From contig JAHCAG010000002.1 of NCBI GenBank assembly GCA_019635015.1, forward strand, positions 62,001 to 126,000: 64,000 nucleotides of DNA, written 5' to 3'. Below are positions 40,394 to 48,988 of this stretch, in pieces (within the stretch, counting starts at the first letter, position 1; each line of letters opens with the position of its first letter). The notes under the pieces are model-generated. The model was not told the origin of the DNA, searched no databases, and saw only the letters and a list, made by a program, of their open reading frames with translations. Both the position numbers and the translations under genes were made by a program. Origin of the DNA: Burkholderiales bacterium (GTDB lineage Bacteria > Pseudomonadota > Gammaproteobacteria > Burkholderiales > SG8-41).

Positions 40394-42037
40394 TCAGCTC
40401 TTGTCTTCGCGCTTGGGCCGGTAGCTGGTTTCGGGCTTGAGGCCGCCGCGAGTCGCCTTTTCGCTGATGCGTCCATTCTCGAGATAAGCGCCGGTGGCCG
40501 CGCGACGCCCGCCTTCATCCCATTGCGGCAGCCAGTCGCCGACCGGCGAACCGAACCACGGTGACTGTGGCCGCAGTTTCGGCAAGCCCATCTCTTCCCA
40601 GATTTTGCGGCTGCGCTCCATGTATTCGCGCTTGGGCAGCGCGAAGGGCGGCAGCACCTCCTTCGCGGTGGCATCGATCAGCAATGTCGAATCTTCCTGG
40701 TCGGTCTCGTGCTCGCGTTCGGGGCCGTGGCCGCCGCTGCGGTGCTTCAGGATCTGGATGTCCTCCAGCGGATTCATGCGGAAGGCCATCGCCCAGAACA
40801 GGGCGTCGGAGTTTTCCGGTTCGATGTCGTCGTTGACGGCGATGCAGATCTTGCCGCAATCGGCCTTGAACGAGGTCACGCCGTAGAGCGCGCGCCAGAT
40901 CTCGCTGCGCGGTGTGCCCTGCTCGACGGTGACAATCGCCATCCGCCGCAGCGCGGTCATCCTTTCGTGCAGCGTCACCCGCTTCACGCCCTTGATGCCC
41001 AGGGTGTTCCTCAAGTGAGACAGGAACATCGGCTCGTACGACACGCGCTTGATCGCACTCGATTCGCTGGGTGTGACCTGGCTCAGGTATGAAGCCACGA
41101 TCGCGCCTCTGCGGTGGGTGATCGCCGTCACCCGCATCGGCATGTTGAACTGTTCCAGAGCGACATGGCCGTGCGACTCGCCGAAGGGGCCTTCCGGCTC
41201 GACGTGTTCGGTATCGATCAGGCCCTCGATGACGATCTCGGCATCCGCCGGCACCAGCAGATCGACGGTTTTCGCTTTTACGACCCGGATCGGCGCGCCG
41301 GCGACGCCGCCGGCGACACCGACCTCGTCGAGGTCGATCGGCAGCTTCATCGGCGCGACAAAAGCGACACAGGGCGGCGCGCCGAGCACGATCGCCACCG
41401 GCATCGTCTTGTCGCCGCGTTTCTGGTGTTTCTGGTAATGACGGTAACCGCCGGCGCCGCCGACACGGGTGGCCATGCGCACGACCATGCGGTCCGGCGC
41501 CTTCAGTCCGGCGCGGTAGGTGCCGTGGTTCTGGATGCCGGTGTCGGGATCCTTCGTAATGACGTTGGTCGCGGTCAGCGTCGGCGCGCCGTCAAAGCCG
41601 GGCGTCGACACCGGAATCGGCAGCGCATCGAGGCCATTGCCTTCGCCCTTGAGCTGCTCACCGGTGATCACCACTTCCTGGCAGGCGCCGGTTTCAACCA
41701 CCACCGGCGGCAGCGGGTTGGCAATCGCGCGGTCCCAGCGGCCCTGCACCTCGTCGAGCGGCACGCCCATGCCGACGCCGTAGATCTCGCGGTTGCCGGC
41801 GAAGGCACCGACGACGACCGGAAATCCGTACTTCCGGCCGCGGGCATCGACGACATTGGTGAAGAGAAAGGCCTTGCGCTCGTGCTCCTCGATGCCGCCG
41901 ACATACTGCCAGCGCACCAGCGGATGCATCTCGGAGTCCTTGTCTATCGGCCTGTCCACCTCCACCAGCAAACCCCGCTCGCGCAGGGCCGCCAGGTGGT
42001 CATGCAGATCTGCATAACCGCGGTCGTTCTTGCTCAT
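40394..42037 (-). CDS. UbiD-family decarboxylase
   Basis: 547 aa. The N-terminal region (LHDHLAALRERGLLVEVDRP) and the central prFMN-binding segments (GTYRAGLKAPDRMVVRMA; GHVALEQFNMPMRVTAITHR) match UbiD. The catalytic Glu-Arg-Glu candidates lie in DTEHVEPEGPFGESHGH. UbiD enzymes use prenylated FMN to (de)carboxylate aromatic or alpha,beta-unsaturated acids. No UbiX prenyltransferase gene is in the window, so the cofactor must be supplied from elsewhere. An aromatic acid is a likely substrate given the adjacent catabolic genes. Confidence 0.88.
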   Translation of the reverse strand: MSKNDRGYADLHDHLAALRERGLLVEVDRPIDKDSEMHPLVRWQYVGGIEEHERKAFLFTNVVDARGRKYGFPVVVGAFAGNREIYGVGMGVPLDEVQGRWDRAIANPLPPVVVETGACQEVVITGEQLKGEGNGLDALPIPVSTPGFDGAPTLTATNVITKDPDTGIQNHGTYRAGLKAPDRMVVRMATRVGGAGGYRHYQKHQKRGDKTMPVAIVLGAPPCVAFVAPMKLPIDLDEVGVAGGVAGAPIRVVKAKTVDLLVPADAEIVIEGLIDTEHVEPEGPFGESHGHVALEQFNMPMRVTAITHRRGAIVASYLSQVTPSESSAIKRVSYEPMFLSHLRNTLGIKGVKRVTLHERMTALRRMAIVTVEQGTPRSEIWRALYGVTSFKADCGKICIAVNDDIEPENSDALFWAMAFRMNPLEDIQILKHRSGGHGPEREHETDQEDSTLLIDATAKEVLPPFALPKREYMERSRKIWEEMGLPKLRPQSPWFGSPVGDWLPQWDEGGRRAATGAYLENGRISEKATRGGLKPETSYRPKREDKS

Positions 42038-42062
42038 GGCGCAACCGGGAGCCGGATGCCGC

Positions 42063-42902
42063 TTATTTGCCGCTGCGGGTGGCCACCCAGGGCGAAGTCT
42101 TGCCGCCGGCGGTCACCGTGCCCTCGATGCGGTCTCCGCTGACCTTGCCGGAATAACGGCCCGCGCCCGCGGTGAAGCTGATTTCGTCGCCGCGCAGGCG
42201 GCCGTTCTGCACATTCGACAGCTTGCCGCCGACGTTGAGCGAGCCCTGCACCATCTGGTATTCCTGCGCGAGCTTCAGCTCCTCGTTGCCGGACTTCCAC
42301 ACGCCGCCCACCTTGGCGGGCACGATCCACATATAGGCCGTGCAGTAACTGGTGCAGTCGCCCTTGGCGGTCTGGGTCTCGTCCGATTTCCAGTCGCCCA
42401 TCGTGAAGGAGTTCGAGACCACGCGGGTGCCCGGTGCCATGTCGAGGATTTTCGGACGCAGCTTGACGTTCAGTTCCGGCAGCAGGAACAGCGTGATCAC
42501 CGTGGCCTTGGAGAAATCGGTCTCGAAAATGTCGCCGTGGATGAAGGTCGCCTTGCCGGCGAGTTTTTCCTTCGCGGCGTTGCGGCGCGACAGCTCCACC
42601 ATGTCCGGGTTGTACTCGACGCCGTAGGCGGTGGCGCCGCGGCGCGCCGCGGTGATCACCGTGCGACCGTCGCCCGAACCGAGGTCATAGTGGATGTCCT
42701 TGGGCGTCAGTTTCACCATGTCGAGCATGCGATCGACCAGCGCCTGCGCGGTCGGCACCCAGACCACGTCCTTGCCGGACTGGCCGACCTCGGGCACGAA
42801 CTCGGACTTGGCGGCGGGCTGCGCCTGCGCCATGGCGCCGGCGGCGAAAAGGGACAGGGCAAGCGCCAGCACGGTGCGGCGCGAGGTGTTCGATAAACTC
42901 AT
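42063..42902 (-). CDS. Exported class I SAM-methyltransferase-like protein
   Basis: 279 aa from the ATG at 42,900-42,902 (CGGAGACCGCA). The N-terminus has SRRTVLALALSLFAAGAMAQ, a possible twin-arginine or Sec signal peptide (Arg8-Arg9). The mature part has a Rossmann methyltransferase core: DLGSGDGRTVITAARRG (GxGxG at 75-79), GVEYNPDMVELSRRNA, then GDIFETDFSKATVITLFLLP and LRPKILDMAPGTRVVSN. The C-terminal ~90 residues are a beta-rich tail. An exported methyltransferase would meet no SAM in the periplasm, so its real role is unclear. It is 26 bases upstream of the UbiD gene. Confidence 0.78.
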   Translation of the reverse strand: MSLSNTSRRTVLALALSLFAAGAMAQAQPAAKSEFVPEVGQSGKDVVWVPTAQALVDRMLDMVKLTPKDIHYDLGSGDGRTVITAARRGATAYGVEYNPDMVELSRRNAAKEKLAGKATFIHGDIFETDFSKATVITLFLLPELNVKLRPKILDMAPGTRVVSNSFTMGDWKSDETQTAKGDCTSYCTAYMWIVPAKVGGVWKSGNEELKLAQEYQMVQGSLNVGGKLSNVQNGRLRGDEISFTAGAGRYSGKVSGDRIEGTVTAGGKTSPWVATRSGK

Positions 42903-43194
42903 TGCGGTCTCCGGATTGATTGAGGGCGGCTGACAAAATGAGAATGCGGGCCTCTCGCCGACGGAACCTGCTTTTCCCCGGCTTCCCGCATGCGGGGAGC
43001 CGGCCGGGGTGAGGGGCCGCAAAAATACATTCGATCCAGCACTCTGACGGGATAATAAAAAGCTGCCGCTGGATGATACCGGATTCGGCCGCGCGCGGCG
43101 GTGCCCAGGGGGCGGCAACCGTCGCCCATTGCCGACACCGGGCTGCGGCGCACCCGGTCCGGACTATCATACGGTTTTGCCCCGCCGCCGCCCC
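42903..43194. other. Intergenic region with GC-rich hairpin repeat
   Basis: About 290 bases between divergent genes. Bases 42,971-43,021 form a palindromic repeat: CCCGCATGCGGG is self-complementary, and GGGTGAGGGGCCGCA (43,007-43,021) recurs from 15,549. The rest must carry both promoters; no convincing -10/-35 pair seen. No reading frame with homology. Confidence 0.5.
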
Positions 43195-45309
43195 ATGGAC
43201 ACCTCTCCGCCAAGCCGCCACATCGTCAAGGCCGCCTGCCCCCACGACTGCCCCGACACCTGCGCCCTCGACATCAGCGTCGAGGACGGCCGCGCCGTCG
43301 CGGTGCGCGGCGGCGACATGCCCTTCACTGCCGGCACGCTGTGCACCAAGGTGGCGCGTTACCTTGACCGCACCTATGCCCCGTCACGCATTCTTTACCC
43401 GATGAAGCGGACCGGCCCCAAGGGCGAAGGCCGTTTCAAGCGCATTTCCTGGGACGAGGCGCTGGACACCATTGCCGCGCGCTTCACCGCCATTGCCGCC
43501 GGGGATCCGCAGCAGATCCTGCCGGTGAGTTACGCCGGCACCATGGGCCTGGTCAACTTCGCGGGTATGGACCGGCGCTTCTTTCACCGTCTCGGTGCAA
43601 CCCTGCTCGAACGCACGCTGTGTTCCTCGGCGGGCAAGGCCGGCGTGAAAATCACCCTCGGCGGCTCGGTCGGCAGCGACCCGGAGCAGGTGCAGGACGC
43701 AAACCTGATCCTGATCTGGGGCTCCAACCCGGTCACCTCCAACCTGCACTTCTGGTCGCGCTGCCAGCAGGCTAAACGCCGCGGCGCGAAACTGGTCATC
43801 ATCGACCCGCGGCGCAACGAGACCGCGGAAAAATGCGACTGGCACCTCGCTCCACTACCCGGCACCGATGCCGCGCTGGCGCTGGCGATGATGCACGTGA
43901 TCATCGGCGAGGGCCTGACCGATGCCGGCTACATTGCGCGCCACACGCTGGGTTTTGACGAACTGGAAAAACGCGTCCGCGAATGGACCCCGCAGCGCGC
44001 GGCTGCAATCTGCGGCATCAAGGCCGCAGACATCATCACCCTTGCCCGCGAATACGCCGCCACGCGCAAGGCCATGATCCGCATCAACTACGGCCTGCAG
44101 CGCCATGCCGGCGGCGGCATGGCCGTGCGCAGCATCGCCTGCCTGCCGGCGCTGACCGGTGCCTGGCGCGAACCCTCCGGCGGCGTGCTGCTGATGACCA
44201 GCGATTTCTACGGCATGAACCATCGCGCGCTGGAACGCCCGGACCTGCTGCGCGGGAAGCCGCGCACGATCAACATCGCCGCGCTGGGCGATGCGCTGAC
44301 CACGGCCGATCCGCCGGTGAAGGCGGCTTATGTCTACAACAACAATCCGGTCGCGGTCTGCCCCGATTCGCGCAAGGTGATCTCCGGATTCATGCGCGAT
44401 GACCTGTTCACCGTCGTCCATGAAATCTTTCAGACCGACACCGCCGACTACGCCGACATCCTGCTGCCGGCGACAACACAGCTCGAACATTTCGACATCC
44501 ACAAGTCCTACGGCCACCTCTACGTGCAGGCAAGCCAGCCGGCGATCGCACCGCTGGGTGAAGCGAAGCCCAATGCCGAAGTGTTCCGCCTGCTCGCCGC
44601 GCGCATGGGTTTCGACGAGCCCTGTTTCCGCGACAGCGACGAGGATCTCTGCCGGCAGGCGCTGCACTCCGATGCGCCGGCGCTGAAAGGCATCACCTGG
44701 GAAATACTGAAGGAGAATGGCTGGGCGCGCCTCGACGTGCCGGCCGCACCCTTCGCCAACGGCGGTTTTCCCACACCCTCCGGCAAATGCGAGTTCTGGA
44801 GCGAAACCGCGCAGGCACTGGGCCTCGATCCGCTGCCGGACTACACGCCGCCGCGCGAAAATGCGGCCAGCAACCCGCAACTGGCGCAGCGCTACCCGCT
44901 TGCCTTCATTTCACCGCCGCACCGGCATTTCCTCAACTCCTCCTTCGCCAACCTCGACTTCGCGCTGAAGGATGCCGGAGTTCCGACGCTGGAGATCCAT
45001 CCGGACGATGCCAATGTCCGCGGCATCGTCGAAGATGCGGAAGTGCGCGTCTTCAACGGCCGTGGCGAATACCACCTCCGCGCCCGCATCACCGACCGCG
45101 TGCGGCCCGGCGTGGTGTCTGCGCCTTCGGTGTGGTGGAAAAAACTGTCTCCGGACGGCCGCAACGCCAACGAACTGACCTCGCAGGCCATTGCCGACAT
45201 GGGCGGCGCGGCGACTTATTACGATTGCCTGGTGGAAGTTGCCTGCACTAAGCGGTCGCACAGAACAGAGCCGGACGGAACCGGACAGCCTGATTGCATG
45301 CCCCCCTGA
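43195..45309 (+). CDS. Molybdopterin oxidoreductase, formate-dehydrogenase/DMSO-reductase family
   Basis: 704 aa from the ATG at 43,195. N-terminal 4Fe-4S motif: C15, C19, C23 and C50 (CPHDCPDTC, then LCTK). Molybdopterin blocks: WGSNPVTSNLHFWSR, LVIIDPRRNETAEKCDWHL, YNNNPVAVCPDS and the C-terminal dinucleotide-binding domain (EIHPDDANVRGIVEDAEVRV). No Tat signal, hence cytoplasmic. Family members oxidise or reduce small compounds by oxygen-atom or hydride transfer; the fold and length do not reveal the substrate. Its stop is followed 65 bases later by an outer-membrane protein gene. Confidence 0.87.
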   Translation: MDTSPPSRHIVKAACPHDCPDTCALDISVEDGRAVAVRGGDMPFTAGTLCTKVARYLDRTYAPSRILYPMKRTGPKGEGRFKRISWDEALDTIAARFTAIAAGDPQQILPVSYAGTMGLVNFAGMDRRFFHRLGATLLERTLCSSAGKAGVKITLGGSVGSDPEQVQDANLILIWGSNPVTSNLHFWSRCQQAKRRGAKLVIIDPRRNETAEKCDWHLAPLPGTDAALALAMMHVIIGEGLTDAGYIARHTLGFDELEKRVREWTPQRAAAICGIKAADIITLAREYAATRKAMIRINYGLQRHAGGGMAVRSIACLPALTGAWREPSGGVLLMTSDFYGMNHRALERPDLLRGKPRTINIAALGDALTTADPPVKAAYVYNNNPVAVCPDSRKVISGFMRDDLFTVVHEIFQTDTADYADILLPATTQLEHFDIHKSYGHLYVQASQPAIAPLGEAKPNAEVFRLLAARMGFDEPCFRDSDEDLCRQALHSDAPALKGITWEILKENGWARLDVPAAPFANGGFPTPSGKCEFWSETAQALGLDPLPDYTPPRENAASNPQLAQRYPLAFISPPHRHFLNSSFANLDFALKDAGVPTLEIHPDDANVRGIVEDAEVRVFNGRGEYHLRARITDRVRPGVVSAPSVWWKKLSPDGRNANELTSQAIADMGGAATYYDCLVEVACTKRSHRTEPDGTGQPDCMPP

Positions 45310-45374
45310 TCCGGAAATCAAGCCGACCCCGGGGAAACCACATGGAATCCGCAATCGCCGTAAAGAGGCCGTGC

Positions 45375-45953
45375 ATGAAGCATTTATGGTTGCCGGCCCT
45401 GTTCGTCTGCGGCATCGCACATGCCGAAGGCCCGCGTATCGGTCTGGAATATGAGTCCGAAAGGGACAACAAGACCGGGATGAGGAGCGTCGCAGTCACC
45501 TTGAAGCCCGGCTGGGAGTTTTCCAGGGACAGCCTCATCAATCTGGTGGAACTCCTGATCGACCATAGCCAGGATACCCGTCCAGACGAAACCGGACTTC
45601 GGGACAGGGAGACAAAGCTGTTCGTCCGCCTTCGCCACAACAGGAAGCTCAACGAAAGTTTCGCCTACTACCTTCGCGGCGGGCTTGGCCGGACTGTCAA
45701 CAACCAGAACAACCTCAGTTACGCCTATATCGAACCCGGACTGAAGTACAAATCCGGCGAAAAATGGGAATGGACGCTGGCATACCGGAAAATCAATTCG
45801 ATAGACGGCACAGACGGCAAGAGCGTCCGCAAGCACCTTGCCGGCCCCAGTTACTCCCTCAACAGGTATAGTGAAATTGAACTCCGCCTCATCAAGGGTT
45901 ACGGGGACAAGAACCTTACATCCTGGCAGATCGGCTATAACCACAAGTTCTAG
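45375..45953 (+). CDS. Outer-membrane beta-barrel protein, KdgM-like
   Basis: 192 aa from the ATG at 45,375 (AGAGG upstream); an ATG 11 codons earlier is possible. Signal peptide KHLWLPALFVCGIAHAEG, then alternating hydrophobic/polar beta strands (RIGLEYESERDN; LFVRLRHNRKL; SFAYYLRGGLGRT; WEWTLAYRKINS) and a C-terminal phenylalanine (GYNHKF), typical of outer-membrane barrels. General resemblance to oligogalacturonate porins (KdgM) but not conclusive. Lower GC than neighbours, possible transfer. A terminator hairpin follows. Confidence 0.62.
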   Translation: MKHLWLPALFVCGIAHAEGPRIGLEYESERDNKTGMRSVAVTLKPGWEFSRDSLINLVELLIDHSQDTRPDETGLRDRETKLFVRLRHNRKLNESFAYYLRGGLGRTVNNQNNLSYAYIEPGLKYKSGEKWEWTLAYRKINSIDGTDGKSVRKHLAGPSYSLNRYSEIELRLIKGYGDKNLTSWQIGYNHKF

Positions 45954-45997
45954 GATTGCCGGAAAAACCCGCTCCGTCGATAACAGGGCTGAGGCTT

Positions 45998-46024
45998 AAA
46001 AAAAACCGCAACCGCGGATTTTTT
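45998..46024. terminator. Probable bidirectional terminator
   Basis: AAAAAAACCGC and GCGGATTTTTT pair (one mismatch/bulge) across AACC, with A-tract and T-tract on either side, between the convergent outer-membrane protein and amidohydrolase genes. Confidence 0.6.
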
Positions 46025-46045
46025 GATGAAGAGCAGCGCTGCAGC

Positions 46046-46891
46046 CTACTTATTGACTACCGGCTTCCACCCGTAAACCTTCGCGCAGGCCCCGCCCATC
46101 AGCATCGCGCGTTCGCTGGCGCTGATGCGATCCGTCAGCCTGAACGGCTCCACCGCCTGCTCGTAGTTGACGACCGCAAACGCGCGCGTCCAGTCGGTGC
46201 CCCAGAGGCAGCGATCGAAGCCCCAGGCGTCGAACACGCGCGCCAGCGGGTCCCAGATGTCGGGATAGGGATAGGGCTCCTTCGACAGGGTGCAGGCGCC
46301 GCTGACCTTGATCACCAGGTTCGGGCGTTTCGCCAGCTCCAGCACTTTCGGCAGGTCGGCCCAGGGTTCTGCGGCACGCCCCGAGGGTTCATGCGGCTGC
46401 AGGATGCCGAGGTGGTCGAGGATGAAACGCGTTTCGGGGTGGCGGTCGATCAGGGCTGCGCCGGCCTCAAGGTTGCCCCAGCACAGGATGTTGACCGGGA
46501 AGCCGTGGCGCGCCGCGGCACGCAGCATGCGGTCAAGTCCGGGATGGCCGGCGCGGTGTAGGGAATCGGTTTTCATCAGCGCACGAATGCCGACCGTCCC
46601 CGGCGACTTTTTCCATTCGGCAACGACCTCTTCCACCGCGGGATCGTCCGGATCCACCGGCTTGACGAGGCCGAACTTGCCGGGATGGGCCTTCTGCACC
46701 TCCACGGCATAACTCGCGTCGTAGCCGTACATTGAGAACGAGGAAATGAATATCGCGCCGTCGACGCCAACCCGGTCCATCGCCGCGACCATCTCGTCGC
46801 CGGTGGCGGACGGCGGCCAGTTCGGGGTCGTGCGCCAGGGACGTCTCGGGGTGTTTGCCTCGTAGGCATGGATCTGCGAATCGATGATCAT
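46046..46891 (-). CDS. Amidohydrolase family 2 protein
   Basis: 281 aa from the ATG at 46,889-46,891. It starts IIDSQIHAYEANTP (metal-ligand Asp/His), continues DRVGVDGAIFISSF, VGIRALMKTDS, FILDHLGIL and ends with LWGTDWTRAF, the metal-dependent amidohydrolase_2 pattern (2-pyrone-4,6-dicarboxylate lactonase and 4-sulfomuconolactonase type). Members hydrolyse lactones or decarboxylate aromatic acids. It precedes an FKBP gene by 26 bases on the same strand. Confidence 0.85.
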   Translation of the reverse strand: MIIDSQIHAYEANTPRRPWRTTPNWPPSATGDEMVAAMDRVGVDGAIFISSFSMYGYDASYAVEVQKAHPGKFGLVKPVDPDDPAVEEVVAEWKKSPGTVGIRALMKTDSLHRAGHPGLDRMLRAAARHGFPVNILCWGNLEAGAALIDRHPETRFILDHLGILQPHEPSGRAAEPWADLPKVLELAKRPNLVIKVSGACTLSKEPYPYPDIWDPLARVFDAWGFDRCLWGTDWTRAFAVVNYEQAVEPFRLTDRISASERAMLMGGACAKVYGWKPVVNK

Positions 46892-46916
46892 GGTCGTGAT
46901 GACTCCGGTGACTGGA

Positions 46917-47369
46917 TTAACGCACGCCGAGCAGCTGCACTTCGAACACCAGCGTCGCATTCGGCGGGATCACACCGCCCGCACCGCGCGCGCCGTAGGC
47001 GATTGCCGGCGGACAGGTCAGCCGCGCAGCGCCGCCGACCTTCATCAGACCCACGCCTTCGGTCCAGCACTTGATCACGCCGTTCAGCGGAAACTCGATC
47101 GGCTCGCCACGGCTGAAGGAACTGTCGAATTCCTTGCCGTTCGGGAACATGCCGCGGTAATGCACTTTCACCGTCGAGGTCGGCGAGGGCTGCGTACCCT
47201 TGCCCTCCTTGACCATCTCGATGACCAGGCCGCTGGGCATCACCCTTGCACCCGGCGCCTTGGCAGCAGCCGCAAGCGCGGGGTCCGGCTTGCCCTGGGC
47301 CGGGGCCGGTCCCGTGGCGGCAATACCGGCAAGGCCGGCGACGAACAGAATGACGATTCTTGAGATCAT
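46917..47369 (-). CDS. FKBP-type peptidyl-prolyl isomerase, exported
   Basis: 150 aa with a signal peptide (MISRIVILFVAGLAGIAATG). The FKBP domain includes VKVHYRGMFPNGKEFDSSFS, FPLNGVIKCWTEGVGLMKVG and YGARGAGGVIPPNATLVFEV, covering the active-site hydrophobic and Tyr/Asp residues of the family. It catalyses proline isomerisation and likely assists folding in the periplasm. Part of a minus-strand row with a thioesterase and a class II aldolase upstream. Confidence 0.92.
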   Translation of the reverse strand: MISRIVILFVAGLAGIAATGPAPAQGKPDPALAAAAKAPGARVMPSGLVIEMVKEGKGTQPSPTSTVKVHYRGMFPNGKEFDSSFSRGEPIEFPLNGVIKCWTEGVGLMKVGGAARLTCPPAIAYGARGAGGVIPPNATLVFEVQLLGVR

Positions 47370-47403
47370 GGTTTACGGTCCTTCGGGTTGCGTGAGACGG
47401 AAT

Positions 47404-47889
47404 TCAGGATTTTTTCGGAATCACGATCTGGGTCTGGGTGACGATCGCCACCCGCCTGCCGTCCATGTTGCTGATCGTGGTCTGCCACACCATGGTGGTG
47501 CGCCCGATATGCAGCGGCAGCGTTGTCGCAGCCAGCGTGTTGCCCTCGCCCGCCGCAAAAAAATTGGTCTTCGATTCCAGCGTTGTCGTGCGGCAGCCCT
47601 CGGGCAGGTTGGCCAGTGTGCCCATCGCGCCAAGAATGTCGGCAAAAGCCATCAGTACGCCGCCGTTGATGCGGCCGCTGCGGTTGATGTGGTCAGCGGT
47701 GACGCTCATGCGGGCGTCAATGCGTTTTTTTGACAGCTTCTGCAGGCGGATGCCCAGCGCGCGGCCCATGCCCACCGACAGCGACTGCTCGATCATTGCG
47801 CGGTTGGCGGCCGGCAGCGTATTGGACGGCAGTTTCACGCGCGTTTGGGCTGCTGCGGATTTGCCGGAGGATTTTTTTGCAACGGTCAC
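47404..47889 (-). CDS. PaaI-family hotdog thioesterase
   Basis: 161 aa. N-terminal lysine-rich extension, then a hotdog domain with HINRSGRINGGVLMAFADIL (the conserved Asn-Gly-Gly-x-Leu and Asp helix) and EGCRTTTLESKTNFF. Such enzymes hydrolyse aryl- or acyl-CoA thioesters in the cytoplasm. It sits between FKBP and aldolase genes and might clear CoA intermediates of the adjacent catabolic routes. Confidence 0.85.
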   Translation of the reverse strand: MTVAKKSSGKSAAAQTRVKLPSNTLPAANRAMIEQSLSVGMGRALGIRLQKLSKKRIDARMSVTADHINRSGRINGGVLMAFADILGAMGTLANLPEGCRTTTLESKTNFFAAGEGNTLAATTLPLHIGRTTMVWQTTISNMDGRRVAIVTQTQIVIPKKS

Positions 47890-47910
47890 TGCATTGCTTT
47901 CACGGGTTGT

Positions 47911-47944
47911 TTTTCAAGTGTTTGATTATAAACGATATTTTACA
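47911..47944 (-). repeat. AT-rich ~30-bp motif, copy D
   Basis: On the minus strand: GTAAAATATCGTTTATAATC then AAACACTTGAAAA. It matches copy B at AAAATATC and TAATCAAA-ACTT but is the most diverged copy. It lies 30 bases past the stop of the class II aldolase gene and before the thioesterase start, in the direction of both. Confidence 0.5.
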
Positions 47945-47975
47945 TTTCCGCCCCTGAGCCTCTGCGGCACCGCAC

Positions 47976-48776
47976 TCAGTTCTTGTAATCGGGATACAGC
48001 TTCTCAACCAGCGCCAGGCTCGCCACCCAGTCGCGGCTGTCGGAGTCATAGATGCCGATGCGGCCGAACTTCGCCGCACGCGCTGCGCAGACCTCGGCAT
48101 CGGGCAGGATCAGCTTGCCGCCGCCGGCCAGTGCACCCACCTGCGCGCGGCAGGCCAGCTCGAAAAAGTGGTGATAGATATAGGCCTCGGGCAGCGTGGT
48201 GCCGCAAACCAGCGCGCCGTGGTTCTCCAGCAGCATGACCCATTGTTTTCCGAGCATCGCCGCCAGCCTGTCCGCGCCCTCGCGCGTGGTGTCATCGACT
48301 TCATTCGGATAACGCGCGATGCGGCCGTAAAACCGCATCGCCTGCTGCGTCAGCGGCAACAGGCCCTGCTGCTGCGCCGACACCGCGAGGTTGGCCGGCG
48401 TGTGCGTATGCACCGCAGCGTGGATGTCGGGCCGCGCCTGCAGCACCGCCGCGTGCAGATTGTAGGCAGCAGGGCTTGCCTTGAACGCCGAAGTGCCGAC
48501 CTGGCGTCCGTCGAGGTCATACTTGACCAGGTTCGACGCGGTCACCTGCTCCATCAGCAGGTTGTCGGCCTTGACCAGGAAATGTCCGGGCTCGCCGGGA
48601 ACGCGCAGCGAGATGTGGTTGTAGGTGAGGTCGGCAAACATGAAATGCCCGACCAGGCGGTGCGCCGCCGCCAGTTCGCAGCGCGCCTGCCACTCGGCGG
48701 CGCTGGTGCGCGCACGCGCGGCCCGCGGCTTTGCGGTGCGGGTGACAGCGTGTTTCTGCTTGGCGCGGGCGACCAT
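47976..48776 (-). CDS. Class II aldolase/adducin family protein
   Basis: 266 aa from the ATG at 48,774-48,776; the reading frame is open further upstream but without clear start signals. Zinc ligands: HAAVHTHTPANLAV (two His) and, downstream, a His in LLENHGALVCG and EAYIYHHFFELACR, as in L-fuculose-1-phosphate aldolase. A basic N-terminus (KQKHAVTRTAKPRAARAR) precedes the fold. Family members are metal-dependent aldolases or decarboxylases; the substrate is unknown. It diverges from the SDR gene at 48,989. Confidence 0.85.
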   Translation of the reverse strand: MVARAKQKHAVTRTAKPRAARARTSAAEWQARCELAAAHRLVGHFMFADLTYNHISLRVPGEPGHFLVKADNLLMEQVTASNLVKYDLDGRQVGTSAFKASPAAYNLHAAVLQARPDIHAAVHTHTPANLAVSAQQQGLLPLTQQAMRFYGRIARYPNEVDDTTREGADRLAAMLGKQWVMLLENHGALVCGTTLPEAYIYHHFFELACRAQVGALAGGGKLILPDAEVCAARAAKFGRIGIYDSDSRDWVASLALVEKLYPDYKN

Positions 48777-48988
48777 GGCCGTGCTCAGCCGCCTGATGCC
48801 GGACTGCCGGACGCGGCCGCTGAAAAGCGGGCGCACCGCGCAGGAGACCACAGTCCGGACATTCTCGTCATTTGTTTCATCGGCGGAAGCACTTCGTGAG
48901 GGTTCCGAATGGTAATGCCTAATGCGTGGCCGGTAAAATCGGAGCATGTGTCCCGCTGGGACATTGTCCATAATCCGGAGGAATAATC

